A DNA stretch of 55,498 nt from an uncultured Verrucomicrobiales bacterium (GTDB lineage: Bacteria; Verrucomicrobiota; Verrucomicrobiia; Verrucomicrobiales; Akkermansiaceae). The stretch spans positions 1-55,498 of the forward strand of contig CALKLP010000043.1 in assembly GCA_937991965.1 (NCBI GenBank). Reading direction: 5' to 3'. The notes beneath the pieces were generated by a model. The model had not been told where the DNA came from, did no database searches, and saw only the letters and a list, made by a program, of their open reading frames with translations. A program made the translations under genes and the position numbers. This document shows, piece by piece, positions 11,248 through 19,961 of this stretch (within the stretch, counting starts at the first letter, position 1; each line of letters opens with the position of its first letter).

Positions 11248-12104
11248 CTCAACCCCTACACAACTTATCTGAAGACTCCTTAATCTCAGGCCTCCGCTCT
11301 TCCCTGCGCCAACCACCAGAAGGCGTAATCGGGATTGGCGATGACTGTGCGGTGCTGCCTGACAATACCCTGCTTAAGACAGATTGTGTAATCGAAGGTC
11401 GTCATTACCTCCCTGATACCGCGCCCAAACAAGTAGGGCGGAAGGCGCTCGCACGCGTCATGAGTGATCTCGCCGCGATGGGCGGGCATCCTGAGTATTT
11501 CCTCATCACCTGCGGTCTCCGCGCATCAACGGACTACGGCTATCTTCAAGCTCTCTACGCCGCGATGGATGCTCTCTGTGCGGAATTTGGCGGGTATATC
11601 ATTGGGGGGGAAACATGCTCCGTGCCAGAGAACTCTCCTCAATTCTTTTCCATTGCGGGATACGGAAGTTGCGCGCACCCCATTACCCGATCAGGCGCGC
11701 AGCTGGGTGATGGCCTATACGTCACAGGCGAACTAGGGAACTCATTCTCCTCTGGCCATCATCTAGACTTTACCCCTCAGCTCAGCGAAGCCGCCTGGCT
11801 CGTCGAGCACGCTCGCCCATCCGCGATGATGGATCTGTCCGATGGCCTAGCCAAGGACTTACCACGTCTTGCCCAAGCCAGCAAGGTCGGCTACGATCTC
11901 ACTCCTGCGCTCCTCCCCTTACGAGCTGGTGCCCAGATAGAAAACGCCCTTAATGATGGCGAAGATTACGAGCTCCTTTTCACCCTTCCTCCGGAGATAG
12001 AGCCTGCACTCAGCCATGCTCCTTTTCCAGTAACACGCATCGGCCAAATCTGCGCGGAAACCACTACCCCCTTAACAGGTGGATGGGATCACTTGACCAA
12101 ATAA
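11244..12104 (+). CDS. thiL: Thiamine-monophosphate kinase
   Basis: ThiL phosphorylates thiamine monophosphate to thiamine pyrophosphate, the last step of the cofactor's synthesis. The 286-aa protein shows the PurM/AIR-synthase-like fold: an N-terminal GIGDDCAVL metal/ATP motif (about 31-39), the TDCVIEGRHY motif (about 47-56), RVMSDLAAMGG (about 71-81), and the late MDLSDGLAKDLP motif (about 192-203). It is slightly shorter than the common 310-330 aa, mostly at the C-terminus. The start overlaps the upstream CPBP gene by ATGA. No other thiamine genes are visible. Confidence 0.94.
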   Translation: MTQPLHNLSEDSLISGLRSSLRQPPEGVIGIGDDCAVLPDNTLLKTDCVIEGRHYLPDTAPKQVGRKALARVMSDLAAMGGHPEYFLITCGLRASTDYGYLQALYAAMDALCAEFGGYIIGGETCSVPENSPQFFSIAGYGSCAHPITRSGAQLGDGLYVTGELGNSFSSGHHLDFTPQLSEAAWLVEHARPSAMMDLSDGLAKDLPRLAQASKVGYDLTPALLPLRAGAQIENALNDGEDYELLFTLPPEIEPALSHAPFPVTRIGQICAETTTPLTGGWDHLTK

Positions 12105-12162
12105 TCACGCTAGTGTCGCACAAAGCCTAAGATTTTTACACGAAATAAAACGGCAAGGACGC

Positions 12163-12168
12163 TATAAT
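12163..12168 (+). promoter_or_regulatory. Possible -10 element (TATAAT) before the sigma-factor gene
   Basis: A perfect TATAAT lies 22 bp before the ATG of the ECF sigma gene. The region 16-18 bp upstream has no good TTGACA match, so this is only a candidate. It would give a very short 5' leader, or transcription could use another sigma factor. Confidence 0.35.
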
Positions 12169-12190
12169 ATCAAAGTAACACAACAATCTT

Positions 12191-12757
12191 ATGTCAGCAG
12201 TCTCATTAAACTCGAATACAGAAACCCTCGGATGGAGAGCGTGGCTAGAAGTTCACGGATCTAAACTTCTGCTTTTCGCGCGCCAACAAACAAGAAGTGA
12301 GCAAGACGCGGAAGACATTTTTCAAGAAGCACTCGTCAAACTCGCGAAGAAGACTGCTGCAGGAGAGTTTACAGGCGGCCAAGACGCATGGATACCTTAC
12401 CTCTACACCCAGATCCGTAGAGAAGCGATCGATCTCGGCAGAAAAGTAGACCGTCGCGACCGTCGGGAGCAAATCGTGGTCGAAGACCAAAAATCGCTCC
12501 AAGGCACCACAAGCGACCCATGGTTCGAGAGCGCCTCTGACATGAATGAGCGTGCTGATATCCTCAAGCAAGCCCTCCAAGAGCTACCCGATAAATTCTC
12601 AGAAGTCGTTGTCATGAAAATCTGGGGAGACCAGACCTTTGCTGATATTGGTGAAGCCTTAGACATCTCCATTAATACCGCCGCATCACGATATCGTTAT
12701 GGGCTGGAGGCATTACGGAAGAGACTCGCCACCCAACGCAGCACCGGCGAATTATAG
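12191..12757 (+). CDS. ECF-type RNA polymerase sigma factor
   Basis: A 188-aa sigma-70 family protein with only regions 2 and 4, as in extracytoplasmic-function sigma factors. Region 2 is at about 28-90 (SEQDAEDIFQEALVKL, the core-binding helix, followed by the DNA-melting/-10 part with RRDRRE). Region 4 is at about 125-180 (LPDKFSEVVVMKIWGDQTF then a helix-turn-helix FADIGEALDISINTAASR). It would direct RNA polymerase to a specific regulon. The gene downstream starts 20 bp later and encodes a protein with one membrane helix, a typical arrangement for an anti-sigma factor. Confidence 0.93.
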   Translation: MSAVSLNSNTETLGWRAWLEVHGSKLLLFARQQTRSEQDAEDIFQEALVKLAKKTAAGEFTGGQDAWIPYLYTQIRREAIDLGRKVDRRDRREQIVVEDQKSLQGTTSDPWFESASDMNERADILKQALQELPDKFSEVVVMKIWGDQTFADIGEALDISINTAASRYRYGLEALRKRLATQRSTGEL

Positions 12758-12776
12758 AATACCACTTTCCTCCCCC

Positions 12777-13535
12777 ATGAACGACCAAGATTTACATAAT
12801 CTCGAACAAGAGCTCCGTGCAATGACGCCAGCAGCGCTTACCCCTGAGCTACTGGATCAATGCGAACTCCAGTTATTTGGTGCTAACCTGGCTGCCATGC
12901 GCCCTGCAGGCTTATCGACGGATCAGCTCGATGCTTGCGAACACAGTGTAATAGAAAATGAGCTCCACTCCCTTGCTCCTAGAGCGCTGGAAAAAAGCTT
13001 TCTCGACCAATTAGAGCACATCCCAGCAGAAGTCGGACTCATGGAGCTAGAGCCTCAGCCCCTCTCTAATGAATTCCTAGACAAACTAGCAGACAAACTA
13101 GAAAACGCTGATGCCCCAGTGGCCATCGAAACTACAGAGGAAAACGTCATCCCCTTCCCTTCCGCAACACAGAAATCTCCTGCTAAAAACTGGAAATGGT
13201 ATGCCTCTGCGGCTGCGGTAGCCTGCATTGGTATTTTTACTGGGCTCACTCTCACTAACCCAGGCACGACCAACAGTCCACTCGCTGCAAATCAAGCGGC
13301 CGATCAATTCCAACCAATCTCCAGCGACAACTTACAGAACGTCAGCACCGAGTCCACCTTTCTCCAAGCACAAGATCGTGGCATTGTTCTTTCAAACGGC
13401 TCGAACCCAACGCACTATCGCGCCGTCCGCGTGATCCAGATGGAAACCGTCACGCTCAAAAACGATGCCGGTCAAACGATTCAAGTCCAACGCCCTGTCG
13501 AAAAAACCGTCCTCATGCCGGTCGAGGCTGACTGA
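12777..13535 (+). CDS. Single-pass membrane protein with N-terminal repeats, probable anti-sigma factor
   Basis: No named family was recognised. I chose the ATG at 12777 (MNDQDLHNLEQEL, 252 aa) because the longer frame would run back into the sigma gene. The first 105 residues contain about four copies of a 25-35 aa unit of the form L..L.P..L...FLD.LE (LTPELLDQCE, LSTDQLDACE, LEKSFLDQLE, LSNEFLDKLA). A single membrane helix (about 142-160, AAAVACIGIFTGLTL) follows. The rest (about 90 aa) should be periplasmic and ends in a basic/Val-rich segment. Position directly after an ECF sigma gene and the cytoplasmic-helix-TM-periplasm layout suggest a sigma-sequestering membrane partner. No zinc anti-sigma (HxxxCxxC) motif is present, so the mechanism would differ from ZAS proteins. 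Confidence 0.7.
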   Translation: MNDQDLHNLEQELRAMTPAALTPELLDQCELQLFGANLAAMRPAGLSTDQLDACEHSVIENELHSLAPRALEKSFLDQLEHIPAEVGLMELEPQPLSNEFLDKLADKLENADAPVAIETTEENVIPFPSATQKSPAKNWKWYASAAAVACIGIFTGLTLTNPGTTNSPLAANQAADQFQPISSDNLQNVSTESTFLQAQDRGIVLSNGSNPTHYRAVRVIQMETVTLKNDAGQTIQVQRPVEKTVLMPVEAD

Positions 13536-13566
13536 AGACCTTCGTGTTAGAAGAACAGTTTATTTA

Positions 13567-13595
13567 TAAAAATCTGCGTAATCTGCAGATAACAA
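13567..13595. repeat. Short hairpin repeat between convergent genes
   Basis: In the 76-bp gap between the convergent anti-sigma-like gene and oppC, ATCTGC (13572-13577) and GCAGAT (13585-13590) form a 6-bp stem. The sequence resembles an 'aatctgcgtaatctgcgg'-type intergenic repeat that I recall from many environmental genomes. There is no T-tract, so it is a weak terminator candidate at best. Confidence 0.35.
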
Positions 13596-13611
13596 ACAAA
13601 GCCGATCTCAC

Positions 13612-14538
13612 TTAATCCTTCGCCGTCTTAGGATCAAGCGCGTCGCGCAATCCGTCCCCGAGGAAGTTAAAGCCAAACAGGGTCAGCGAGAACAAGAGGG
13701 CGGGGAAAATCAGGAGTGCTGGTTGGGTTTCGATCAGGTTTGCGCCGTCTTTGATCAGCATGCCCCAGGAGGAGTTGGGGGGCTCGATCCCCATTCCGAT
13801 GAAGGAGAGGGTCGCCTCGTAGAGAATGAAGCTAGGAATGGTTAAGGTCGCATAGATGATGACTGTGCCCAGCAGGTTCGGCACGACATGGCGGAAGAGG
13901 ATTTTCCAATACCCAAGGCCGAGCGAACGAGCGGCCTCGACATACTCCATCTGGGTGAGGTTCGCGGCTTGGGAACAGACGATCCGTCCCATGCTGAGCC
14001 ATCCGAAGGCTGCGATCGCGAAGACGAGAGGAATAATGTTAGCGAAGCGAAGCACGAAGTCACTGCTCCAACCCCACGAGTCGACGAGAAAGGTGCTGAT
14101 GTCCTCAAGCTGGGTGGCGATCATCTCTCGCATGAGAATCACGATCACGAGGAAGGGGAGGGCGAGGAGTCCGTCCACGATCCGCATCATGACGTTCTGC
14201 ACCTTGCCACCGACATAACCCGCGATGCTCCCGTAAAGCACCCCCACGAAGACGGTGAGAACGGTCGCGACGATAGCGACCATGAGCGAGATTTGCCCTC
14301 CATCGAGCATTCGGGCTAAAAGGTCCCGACCGAGCTGATCAGTTCCGAGCCAATGCGTGCCATTGGGTGAGAGGTATTTTGAACCTAAATCTGCGGCGTT
14401 TGGGTCATGCGGTAGGAACCAGCGGAGCACAAAGCAGGCGAAGAGAATGACGAGCACGAGAAACAAGCTACCAGTAGCGAGCTTGTTCTTACGCAAGCGC
14501 ACCCACGCATCAGACCAGAGAGAACGAGAAGAAGACAT
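13612..14538 (-). CDS. oppC: Peptide ABC transporter permease, OppC-like
   Basis: The second membrane subunit of an oligopeptide/dipeptide importer, 308 aa. It has an N-terminal helix (about 20-42), the periplasmic segment with HWLGTDQLGRDLLARML typical of OppC/DppC, and five further helices. The EAA loop that contacts the ATPase reads EAARSLGLGYWKILFRHVVP (about 205-224). The C-terminus (LFGFNFLGDGLRDALDPK) is diagnostic for the family. The ATG overlaps the oppB stop (TAATG), so the two subunits are translationally coupled. No oppD/oppF ATPase gene is adjacent; the convergent neighbour is the anti-sigma-like gene. Confidence 0.96.
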   Translation of the reverse strand: MSSSRSLWSDAWVRLRKNKLATGSLFLVLVILFACFVLRWFLPHDPNAADLGSKYLSPNGTHWLGTDQLGRDLLARMLDGGQISLMVAIVATVLTVFVGVLYGSIAGYVGGKVQNVMMRIVDGLLALPFLVIVILMREMIATQLEDISTFLVDSWGWSSDFVLRFANIIPLVFAIAAFGWLSMGRIVCSQAANLTQMEYVEAARSLGLGYWKILFRHVVPNLLGTVIIYATLTIPSFILYEATLSFIGMGIEPPNSSWGMLIKDGANLIETQPALLIFPALLFSLTLFGFNFLGDGLRDALDPKTAKD

Positions 14539-15455
14539 TATGAACGAAGGCGGGGGTTAATGAAGAGTAAAAGGAGATCGACCGCGAGGTTGGCGAGTCC
14601 CATGAGAACACCATAGAAGAAGACAAGACCCAAGATTAGGTAAATGTCTTTAGCGAGAACGGCGTCAATGAAGTGCTGCCCCATTCCCGGGATTTGGAAA
14701 ATGGTTTCGACCACAAAGGAACCGGTCATGACGGCCGCAAAGGCTGGGCCTAAGTAGGTGATGGTGGGCGTGATCGCCGGGCGAATGGCGTGCTTGAGGA
14801 GAATGTTGAGGGTGCTGACTCCCTTCGCGCGGGCGGTGCGGATGTAGTCCTGGCTGAGCACCTCCAGCATTCCACCGCGCATGAGACGGGCAATGTAGGC
14901 CGCCACCCCAAAGCCGAGCGTCAAGGCGGGGAGCAGTACATCTTGCGGCATCATCCAGCCTGCAATGTTTAGGAAGGGAAGAGGTTTCGCGACCCAGAGT
15001 TGAAGAAGTGGTCCGACGACAAAGGATGGTAAACATATTCCCGCCATCGCAATCACCATCGAGAGATAATCAGGCCACTTGTTCTTATACAGCGCGGCGA
15101 TGATGCCTAAGGGCAGGCCAATACCACACCCAAAAATCATGGCCACAATTCCGAGCTGGAAGGAGACGGGAAAGCTTTGTCCAAGGATGTCTTTCACGGG
15201 GATTCCCTTAAAGTTAAAGGACTGCCCCATGTCGCCCTGAAGGATCATCTTTTTCCAATAAATGCCGTATTGCACGATCTTGGGTTTGTTCAGCCCGTGT
15301 GAGGCTTCCATGCGCTCGATGATAACATCACTGGTGGCGCGCTCCTCCGTGAAGGGGTTTCCGGGCAGGGCATGCACGATGAAAAAGCAGATGGAGACCA
15401 ATAAGAAGACCACCAAAACAGTTTGGGCAATGCGGGAAAAGATAGCTTTAAACAT
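14538..15455 (-). CDS. oppB: Peptide ABC transporter permease, OppB-like
   Basis: The first membrane subunit of the peptide importer, 305 aa with six helices. The N-terminal helix is followed by VHALPGNPFTEERA, close to the 'lpGdP' motif of OppB/DppB. The EAA loop DYIRTARAKGVSTLNILLKH (about 203-222) and the terminal LLLLFINPRLR are family hallmarks. It starts 6 bp after oppA and overlaps oppC by one base, so oppA-oppB-oppC form one operon. The subunit should pair with OppC to make the channel and needs ATPases encoded elsewhere. Confidence 0.96.
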   Translation of the reverse strand: MFKAIFSRIAQTVLVVFLLVSICFFIVHALPGNPFTEERATSDVIIERMEASHGLNKPKIVQYGIYWKKMILQGDMGQSFNFKGIPVKDILGQSFPVSFQLGIVAMIFGCGIGLPLGIIAALYKNKWPDYLSMVIAMAGICLPSFVVGPLLQLWVAKPLPFLNIAGWMMPQDVLLPALTLGFGVAAYIARLMRGGMLEVLSQDYIRTARAKGVSTLNILLKHAIRPAITPTITYLGPAFAAVMTGSFVVETIFQIPGMGQHFIDAVLAKDIYLILGLVFFYGVLMGLANLAVDLLLLFINPRLRS

Positions 15456-15461
15456 TGGAGA

Positions 15462-17075
15462 TTACTTTTGGAGTTCGACGAATTTATACGGATGCGTGCT
15501 CAGGAGCAATGGGTGCCAATTTTTGACGCTGGGAGAAAGGAAATAGTTCGTGTTATAGTGATAGACGGGAATGGCTGGAACTTGATCCATGACATACGAC
15601 TCTGCCTCGAGCAGTTTTGCGTAGCGCGCTTTTGGATCCTCGATCAGCTCCGCTTCCGCGAGAATCGCTTCGTATTTAGCATCGCTCCAGCCGGTGTTGT
15701 TGTTGCCATTGCTGCCTTTCCAGAGATCAAGAAAGGTGGTGGGGTCCAAGTAATCGCCAATCCATGCTCCATCCATGAGGTCGAAGTCGAGTTCGCTTCG
15801 CATCTTAAGGTACGATTTCCATTCCCGCTGTTCAATACGCACCTTAAGCCCAATATGTTCGCGCCACAGTGCCTGCATGGCCTCTGCCATCCGTCGGTTC
15901 GTATCCGAGTCTGTGGTCAGTAATTTCAGCTCGGGGAGTGCGTCTGGATCGGTAAATCCCGCTTTAGCCAGGAGTTCTTTTGCTTTGGCGGGATCAAAGG
16001 CCGTTTTATACTCGGGCTTATACGCTCCGAACGGTGGCGTGACGGATCCTGCGGGCTTTTGGCCGCCCTGCAGAATGTTGTCGATCAGTGATTGGCGGTC
16101 GATGCAGAGCGAGAGCGCCTGACGCACGAGTGGGTTTGAGGTAAATTCGCGCTGTGCATTTGCGCGCACGAAACGGGTGCCAATGTAGGTTTCTTGTTTG
16201 GTGAGGTCCGCGTATTTTTCTAAGGCCGTCGGGATAAAGTCCGGCGGGATCGCGTAGGTCGCATGCAGTTGCCCATTGAGGAACATGCGTGCCTCGGTAT
16301 TGGCATTTTTGATCGGGAAGTAACGGATCCCCTGTAGCTTCACCGCGGCATCATCCCAGTAATAAGGATTGCGCTCGACCTCAATATAGTGGTTTTGGCG
16401 CCATTTTTTCAGTTGGAAGGCGCCGTTTGAAATGAGGTTCCCTTCATGCGTCCAGGCGGTGTAAGGCTCGGTCATCGTGCCGTATTCCAGGATCTTATGG
16501 CTGGGCACAGGTAACCACGTGAAATGCTTGGTAAGCGATGGTAAGAAAGGAGTCGGAGATTTGAGTGAAATCTTGAGCGTGTAATCATCCTGCGCTTTAA
16601 CCCCTACTTGTGCGAAGTCTGTGATCTCGGCCTTATGGAACTGCTCTGCATTCTTGATGAAGTAGAGCATGTCAGCGTAACCCGAGGGGAATTCGGGGTG
16701 CAGAATACGGTTGTAAGCAAAGACGAAGTCATGAGCCGTGACAGGCTTGCCATCGGACCATTTTCCATTGGGTTGGAGCGTAAAGATCCATTCCGTGAAA
16801 TCAGCATTCGCGCTCCAACTCTGTGCTGCACCGGGTAGGCTCGCACTATCATCGCTAGGGTGCTCAATACAAAGACCCTCGAAGAGTGAGCGTAGTAAAT
16901 TGGATTCAATCACACCACTCACCAGGTGTGGGTCGAGCGCTTTTGGCTCGTTTCCATTACCAAGAAGCAGAATACCCTCCTTAGCGGCCTTATCAGCCAT
17001 TGTCTCTGCGAGCCCAATGCTTGCAGAAACTACCAACAATAATGCTGTAAAACGCGGAAGAAAACGAAAGATCAC
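15462..17075 (-). CDS. oppA: Periplasmic peptide-binding protein, OppA-like
   Basis: The solute-binding subunit (family 5) of the importer, 537 aa. A signal peptide covers about the first 23 residues (hydrophobic ALLLVVSASIGLA then cleavage near AET). The mature protein opens with LLLGNGNEPKALDPHLVSG, and later WSDGKPVTAHDFVFAYNR is the classic family-5 motif. It delivers peptides to OppB/OppC. There is no lipobox cysteine, so it should be soluble in the periplasm. It is the first gene of the operon; a 114-bp upstream gap separates it from the esterase gene, leaving room for its own promoter. Confidence 0.96.
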   Translation of the reverse strand: MIFRFLPRFTALLLVVSASIGLAETMADKAAKEGILLLGNGNEPKALDPHLVSGVIESNLLRSLFEGLCIEHPSDDSASLPGAAQSWSANADFTEWIFTLQPNGKWSDGKPVTAHDFVFAYNRILHPEFPSGYADMLYFIKNAEQFHKAEITDFAQVGVKAQDDYTLKISLKSPTPFLPSLTKHFTWLPVPSHKILEYGTMTEPYTAWTHEGNLISNGAFQLKKWRQNHYIEVERNPYYWDDAAVKLQGIRYFPIKNANTEARMFLNGQLHATYAIPPDFIPTALEKYADLTKQETYIGTRFVRANAQREFTSNPLVRQALSLCIDRQSLIDNILQGGQKPAGSVTPPFGAYKPEYKTAFDPAKAKELLAKAGFTDPDALPELKLLTTDSDTNRRMAEAMQALWREHIGLKVRIEQREWKSYLKMRSELDFDLMDGAWIGDYLDPTTFLDLWKGSNGNNNTGWSDAKYEAILAEAELIEDPKARYAKLLEAESYVMDQVPAIPVYHYNTNYFLSPSVKNWHPLLLSTHPYKFVELQK

Positions 17076-17189
17076 AACTGCTCTTAAGACAAATAAGAAA
17101 TAAATGCCAAATAAAAACTGGGAAAGAATATGAATCGTGGCTTTAGCGTCCTGTGATCGCTTCTTCAGAGTATTCTATATCCCGTTAAA

Positions 17190-18158
17190 TCAGTTTTTCT
17201 TATTTAAGATATCCTTGATCGCTTGCTCCGTCCAGTTTTCAACTGCGTCTTCTCCAGTTAAGTAACCATTATCAACCAAGAAAGAGTCCGCTTTAATCAG
17301 CACGTCTTGAAACATTTTTCGGCCACCTTTACTAATGTGAAAGAACCCATGAGTTTGATTATCATAAATGTGTGTTTCACATTTATTTCCTGCATCCGTC
17401 ATTTTTTTCTGGAAAGTGTTTATCGTAGTCACTGGAACATGAATATCGCCATCACCAAAAAAGACAATTGTTGGCGGTAACCCTGCAACAACATTGTGCA
17501 TGGGGGAGATATCTTCCCAGTATTCTGTAACTCGAGAATGGCCATAACCACTTGGGCCATTATCATATACGGGGTTAAACAATATTAAAGCATTTGGAAC
17601 ACAGGAAATAGAACTTTCCGGCGAACCATCAATTTTAGGACACATAACCGTTGATGCCGCAACATGGCCGCCTGCAGAGCCTCCACCCAGAATGATTTGA
17701 TTTGGGTCGATCCTTAACTTTTTAGCGTTGGCGCGGACATAGCGTATCACTTTTTTACCATCTTCCACACAATCTCGTGGTGCCGCTTGATGGCTTTTTT
17801 TTGTGCGATATTGAGCTGCGATAGCAACCAAACCTCTAGAGGAAAAATATTTGCTGAAGCCATAGAATTGCTTTGTATCACCACCGCTCCAACCTCCTCC
17901 AAAAAAGAAAATGATACATCCCCTGTTGTCATTGATCCTGTGATCAACGGGGTAGAAACAATCCAGTTTCAATGGTTTTCCATTAGCAGGTTCGTTATAT
18001 ATGATGGATTCATCAGGCTTGAAACCTAAAGTCCAAGAGTGTTTTTCTACTTTAATTGCCAAACTAGGTTGTTGTTCAGCAATTAAACAGCTTGGAGCGA
18101 ACAGAAGACATATCCATGCAGAGGCCTGAATTAGTGCGAATAAGTGGTTTTTTTTCAT
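17190..18158 (-). CDS. Secreted alpha/beta hydrolase, carbohydrate-esterase-like
   Basis: A 322-aa esterase of the BD-FAE/acetyl-xylan-esterase-like alpha/beta-hydrolase group. Residues 1-28 form a signal peptide (hydrophobic core then SCLIAEQQ). The nucleophile elbow GGGSAGG has Ser161. The acid is probably Asp236 or Asp238 (FFGDGDIH), and the histidine is His270 (NQTHGFFH). The oxyanion-hole motif reads FFFGGGW where many relatives have HGGGW. It lies 23 bp downstream of the sulfatase in the same direction, so the pair is probably one transcript. Together they suggest removal of acetyl and sulfate groups from a polysaccharide; the substrate is not visible. Confidence 0.88.
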   Translation of the reverse strand: MKKNHLFALIQASAWICLLFAPSCLIAEQQPSLAIKVEKHSWTLGFKPDESIIYNEPANGKPLKLDCFYPVDHRINDNRGCIIFFFGGGWSGGDTKQFYGFSKYFSSRGLVAIAAQYRTKKSHQAAPRDCVEDGKKVIRYVRANAKKLRIDPNQIILGGGSAGGHVAASTVMCPKIDGSPESSISCVPNALILFNPVYDNGPSGYGHSRVTEYWEDISPMHNVVAGLPPTIVFFGDGDIHVPVTTINTFQKKMTDAGNKCETHIYDNQTHGFFHISKGGRKMFQDVLIKADSFLVDNGYLTGEDAVENWTEQAIKDILNKKN

Positions 18159-18181
18159 GACCGTTAAAATCTGATAACGAG

Positions 18182-19771
18182 CTATTTAGAGCTGGCTGTT
18201 TTAATGTATTCCTCTTTAGTCATCCATGTGAGCTCTTCCCAATAACTAGTGTCATTGGGTTGGACTGCTCCAGGGGTAGTTCTTCCTTTTGCGACAATCG
18301 CGGTAATTTTTTCCTGTAATTCAGCTACTTTTTGAGCGTGTTGTGCAGCCACATTATTACTTTCTTTAGGATCGTTCGCAAGATCATACAATTCTACTTT
18401 CTTACGCTTACCACTGGGTAATATAAGCTTCCAGTTACCCTCAGTAATTGTATAACTCCCGCTCTCCTGACCACGGTTTATGAGAGGAAGACGTTCAAAA
18501 TCCACATCAGGATCATAGAACAGCTTAGCAAAACTCTGACTATCTTCGCCTGCGTTGTCAGGTAGTTTGTCCGCGCCTACGAGTTCTGCTAAAGTTCCTA
18601 GGAGATCGGTTTGCCCGATAACCTCATTACAAGCCCTTCCGGGTTGTTCAATGCCAGCAGGCCAACGTACGAGGAAAGGCACGCGATGGCCGCCCTCATA
18701 TGGAGAGCGTTTGCCACCTTGGAACCCTCCACGGCTATCATGACCAGTTGTCTGGATACGGTCAGCCCATGATTTCTCAGGGCCATTATCACTGGTGTAA
18801 ACTATGAGAGTGTCTTCCTCTAATCCCTCGTCCTGGAGAAATTTCAGAATCCGACCGACGTGGTAATCTGTCTCGATCATGAATTCACCGTAAGGACCAG
18901 CTTCCCCTTGTCCTTGGAATTCAGGTAGAGGGCAGACGGGGTAATGCGGGGAGGTGTAAGGCAGGTATAAAAAGAACGGGTTACCAGACTTCGCCTCAGT
19001 TGCTTTGCCTTTCATCCATTCAATCGATTTATCTGTGAAACGCGTCAAACACTGGTTATCGATAAAGTCTGGCGCAACCTCGAAACCTTTCATTTTCTCG
19101 GATAGGTAGTCCTCAGAATTATCTGCATCTTCTCGATAAGGAGGCATAATCCGGTAATCCAAATAGCGTGGGTTCTTTTTCTTGTTGGTATATAAAGTGG
19201 GAGGAACTACCGCGTAACGGCCCTCAAACCATGCGAGAATCCCAAAATTGAGTGAAGCAGGGATCCCATAAAAGTAATCGAAGCCTTTATCTAACGGCAT
19301 GTCTAATACAGGCTTCGTCCAGTCTCGCTTACCAGGTTCACCTGGAAACTGCATTCCCAAGTGCCACTTTCCAACCATCGCGGTATGATATCCATTCTCT
19401 TTCAACAAAGAAGCTAATGTCATGCGACCATCAGGAATCATGCATATAGCCTCTGCTCCAAGAACACCAGTTTTATACTCAGTCCGCCATGGGTAGCGGC
19501 CCGTTAATAATCCATACCGTGAAGGGGTGCAGACAGTATCGGCACTATGCCCATTAGTAAACGAAATGCCTTCTTTTACTAATTTATCAAGGTTCGGGGT
19601 TTGGAATTTAGCCTCTGGATTCAGCGCACTCACATCGCCGTAGCCTTGGTCATCCGTGTAGATAACGATGATGTTCGGTTTTTTGGGTTCCTCAACCGCT
19701 TGTGCAACTCCAGCAATAAAAAATCCTATCAAAGAACGTATCAATAATTGTGTTCTGTTATTCTCTCTCAT
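18182..19771 (-). CDS. Secreted formylglycine-dependent sulfatase (arylsulfatase family)
   Basis: Hydrolyses sulfate esters, most likely on a glycan. I chose the ATG at 19771 (MRENNRTQLL, 529 aa) because it places a signal peptide (about 1-25, LIGFFIAGVAQA) at the N-terminus; an ATG 45 bp upstream would add 15 non-hydrophobic residues. The calcium-binding pair is in IYTDDQGYGD (Asp40, Asp41). The sulfatase signature CTPSRYGLLTGR starts at Cys81, the residue that an FGE-type enzyme converts to formylglycine. A further metal motif is TSDNGPE. No maturation enzyme or SusC/SusD pair is nearby. It is followed at 23 bp by the esterase gene. Short AT-rich sequence separates it from the divergent tamB gene. 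Confidence 0.95.
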   Translation of the reverse strand: MRENNRTQLLIRSLIGFFIAGVAQAVEEPKKPNIIVIYTDDQGYGDVSALNPEAKFQTPNLDKLVKEGISFTNGHSADTVCTPSRYGLLTGRYPWRTEYKTGVLGAEAICMIPDGRMTLASLLKENGYHTAMVGKWHLGMQFPGEPGKRDWTKPVLDMPLDKGFDYFYGIPASLNFGILAWFEGRYAVVPPTLYTNKKKNPRYLDYRIMPPYREDADNSEDYLSEKMKGFEVAPDFIDNQCLTRFTDKSIEWMKGKATEAKSGNPFFLYLPYTSPHYPVCPLPEFQGQGEAGPYGEFMIETDYHVGRILKFLQDEGLEEDTLIVYTSDNGPEKSWADRIQTTGHDSRGGFQGGKRSPYEGGHRVPFLVRWPAGIEQPGRACNEVIGQTDLLGTLAELVGADKLPDNAGEDSQSFAKLFYDPDVDFERLPLINRGQESGSYTITEGNWKLILPSGKRKKVELYDLANDPKESNNVAAQHAQKVAELQEKITAIVAKGRTTPGAVQPNDTSYWEELTWMTKEEYIKTASSK

Positions 19772-19961
19772 GATTTTATCCGTATTTATACACGTTGTCT
19801 CAAACATAGTTATCATAAAAATGCCTGAATGGAGAAGTGAAAGAGGGTTATTACTATGTTAAAGCGCTCCCCTATCGAAAATGCGTAACAAAGAAGCTGG
19901 AATGAGAAGCAGTTGTGCGCTACCGATAACTACATAATGAAAGTCACTTAACCAGCCGTCT

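Noticed and set aside
12699..12776. N-terminal extension of the anti-sigma-like protein
   Set aside because: These 26 codons lie mostly inside the sigma-factor gene; the ATG at 12777 fits better.
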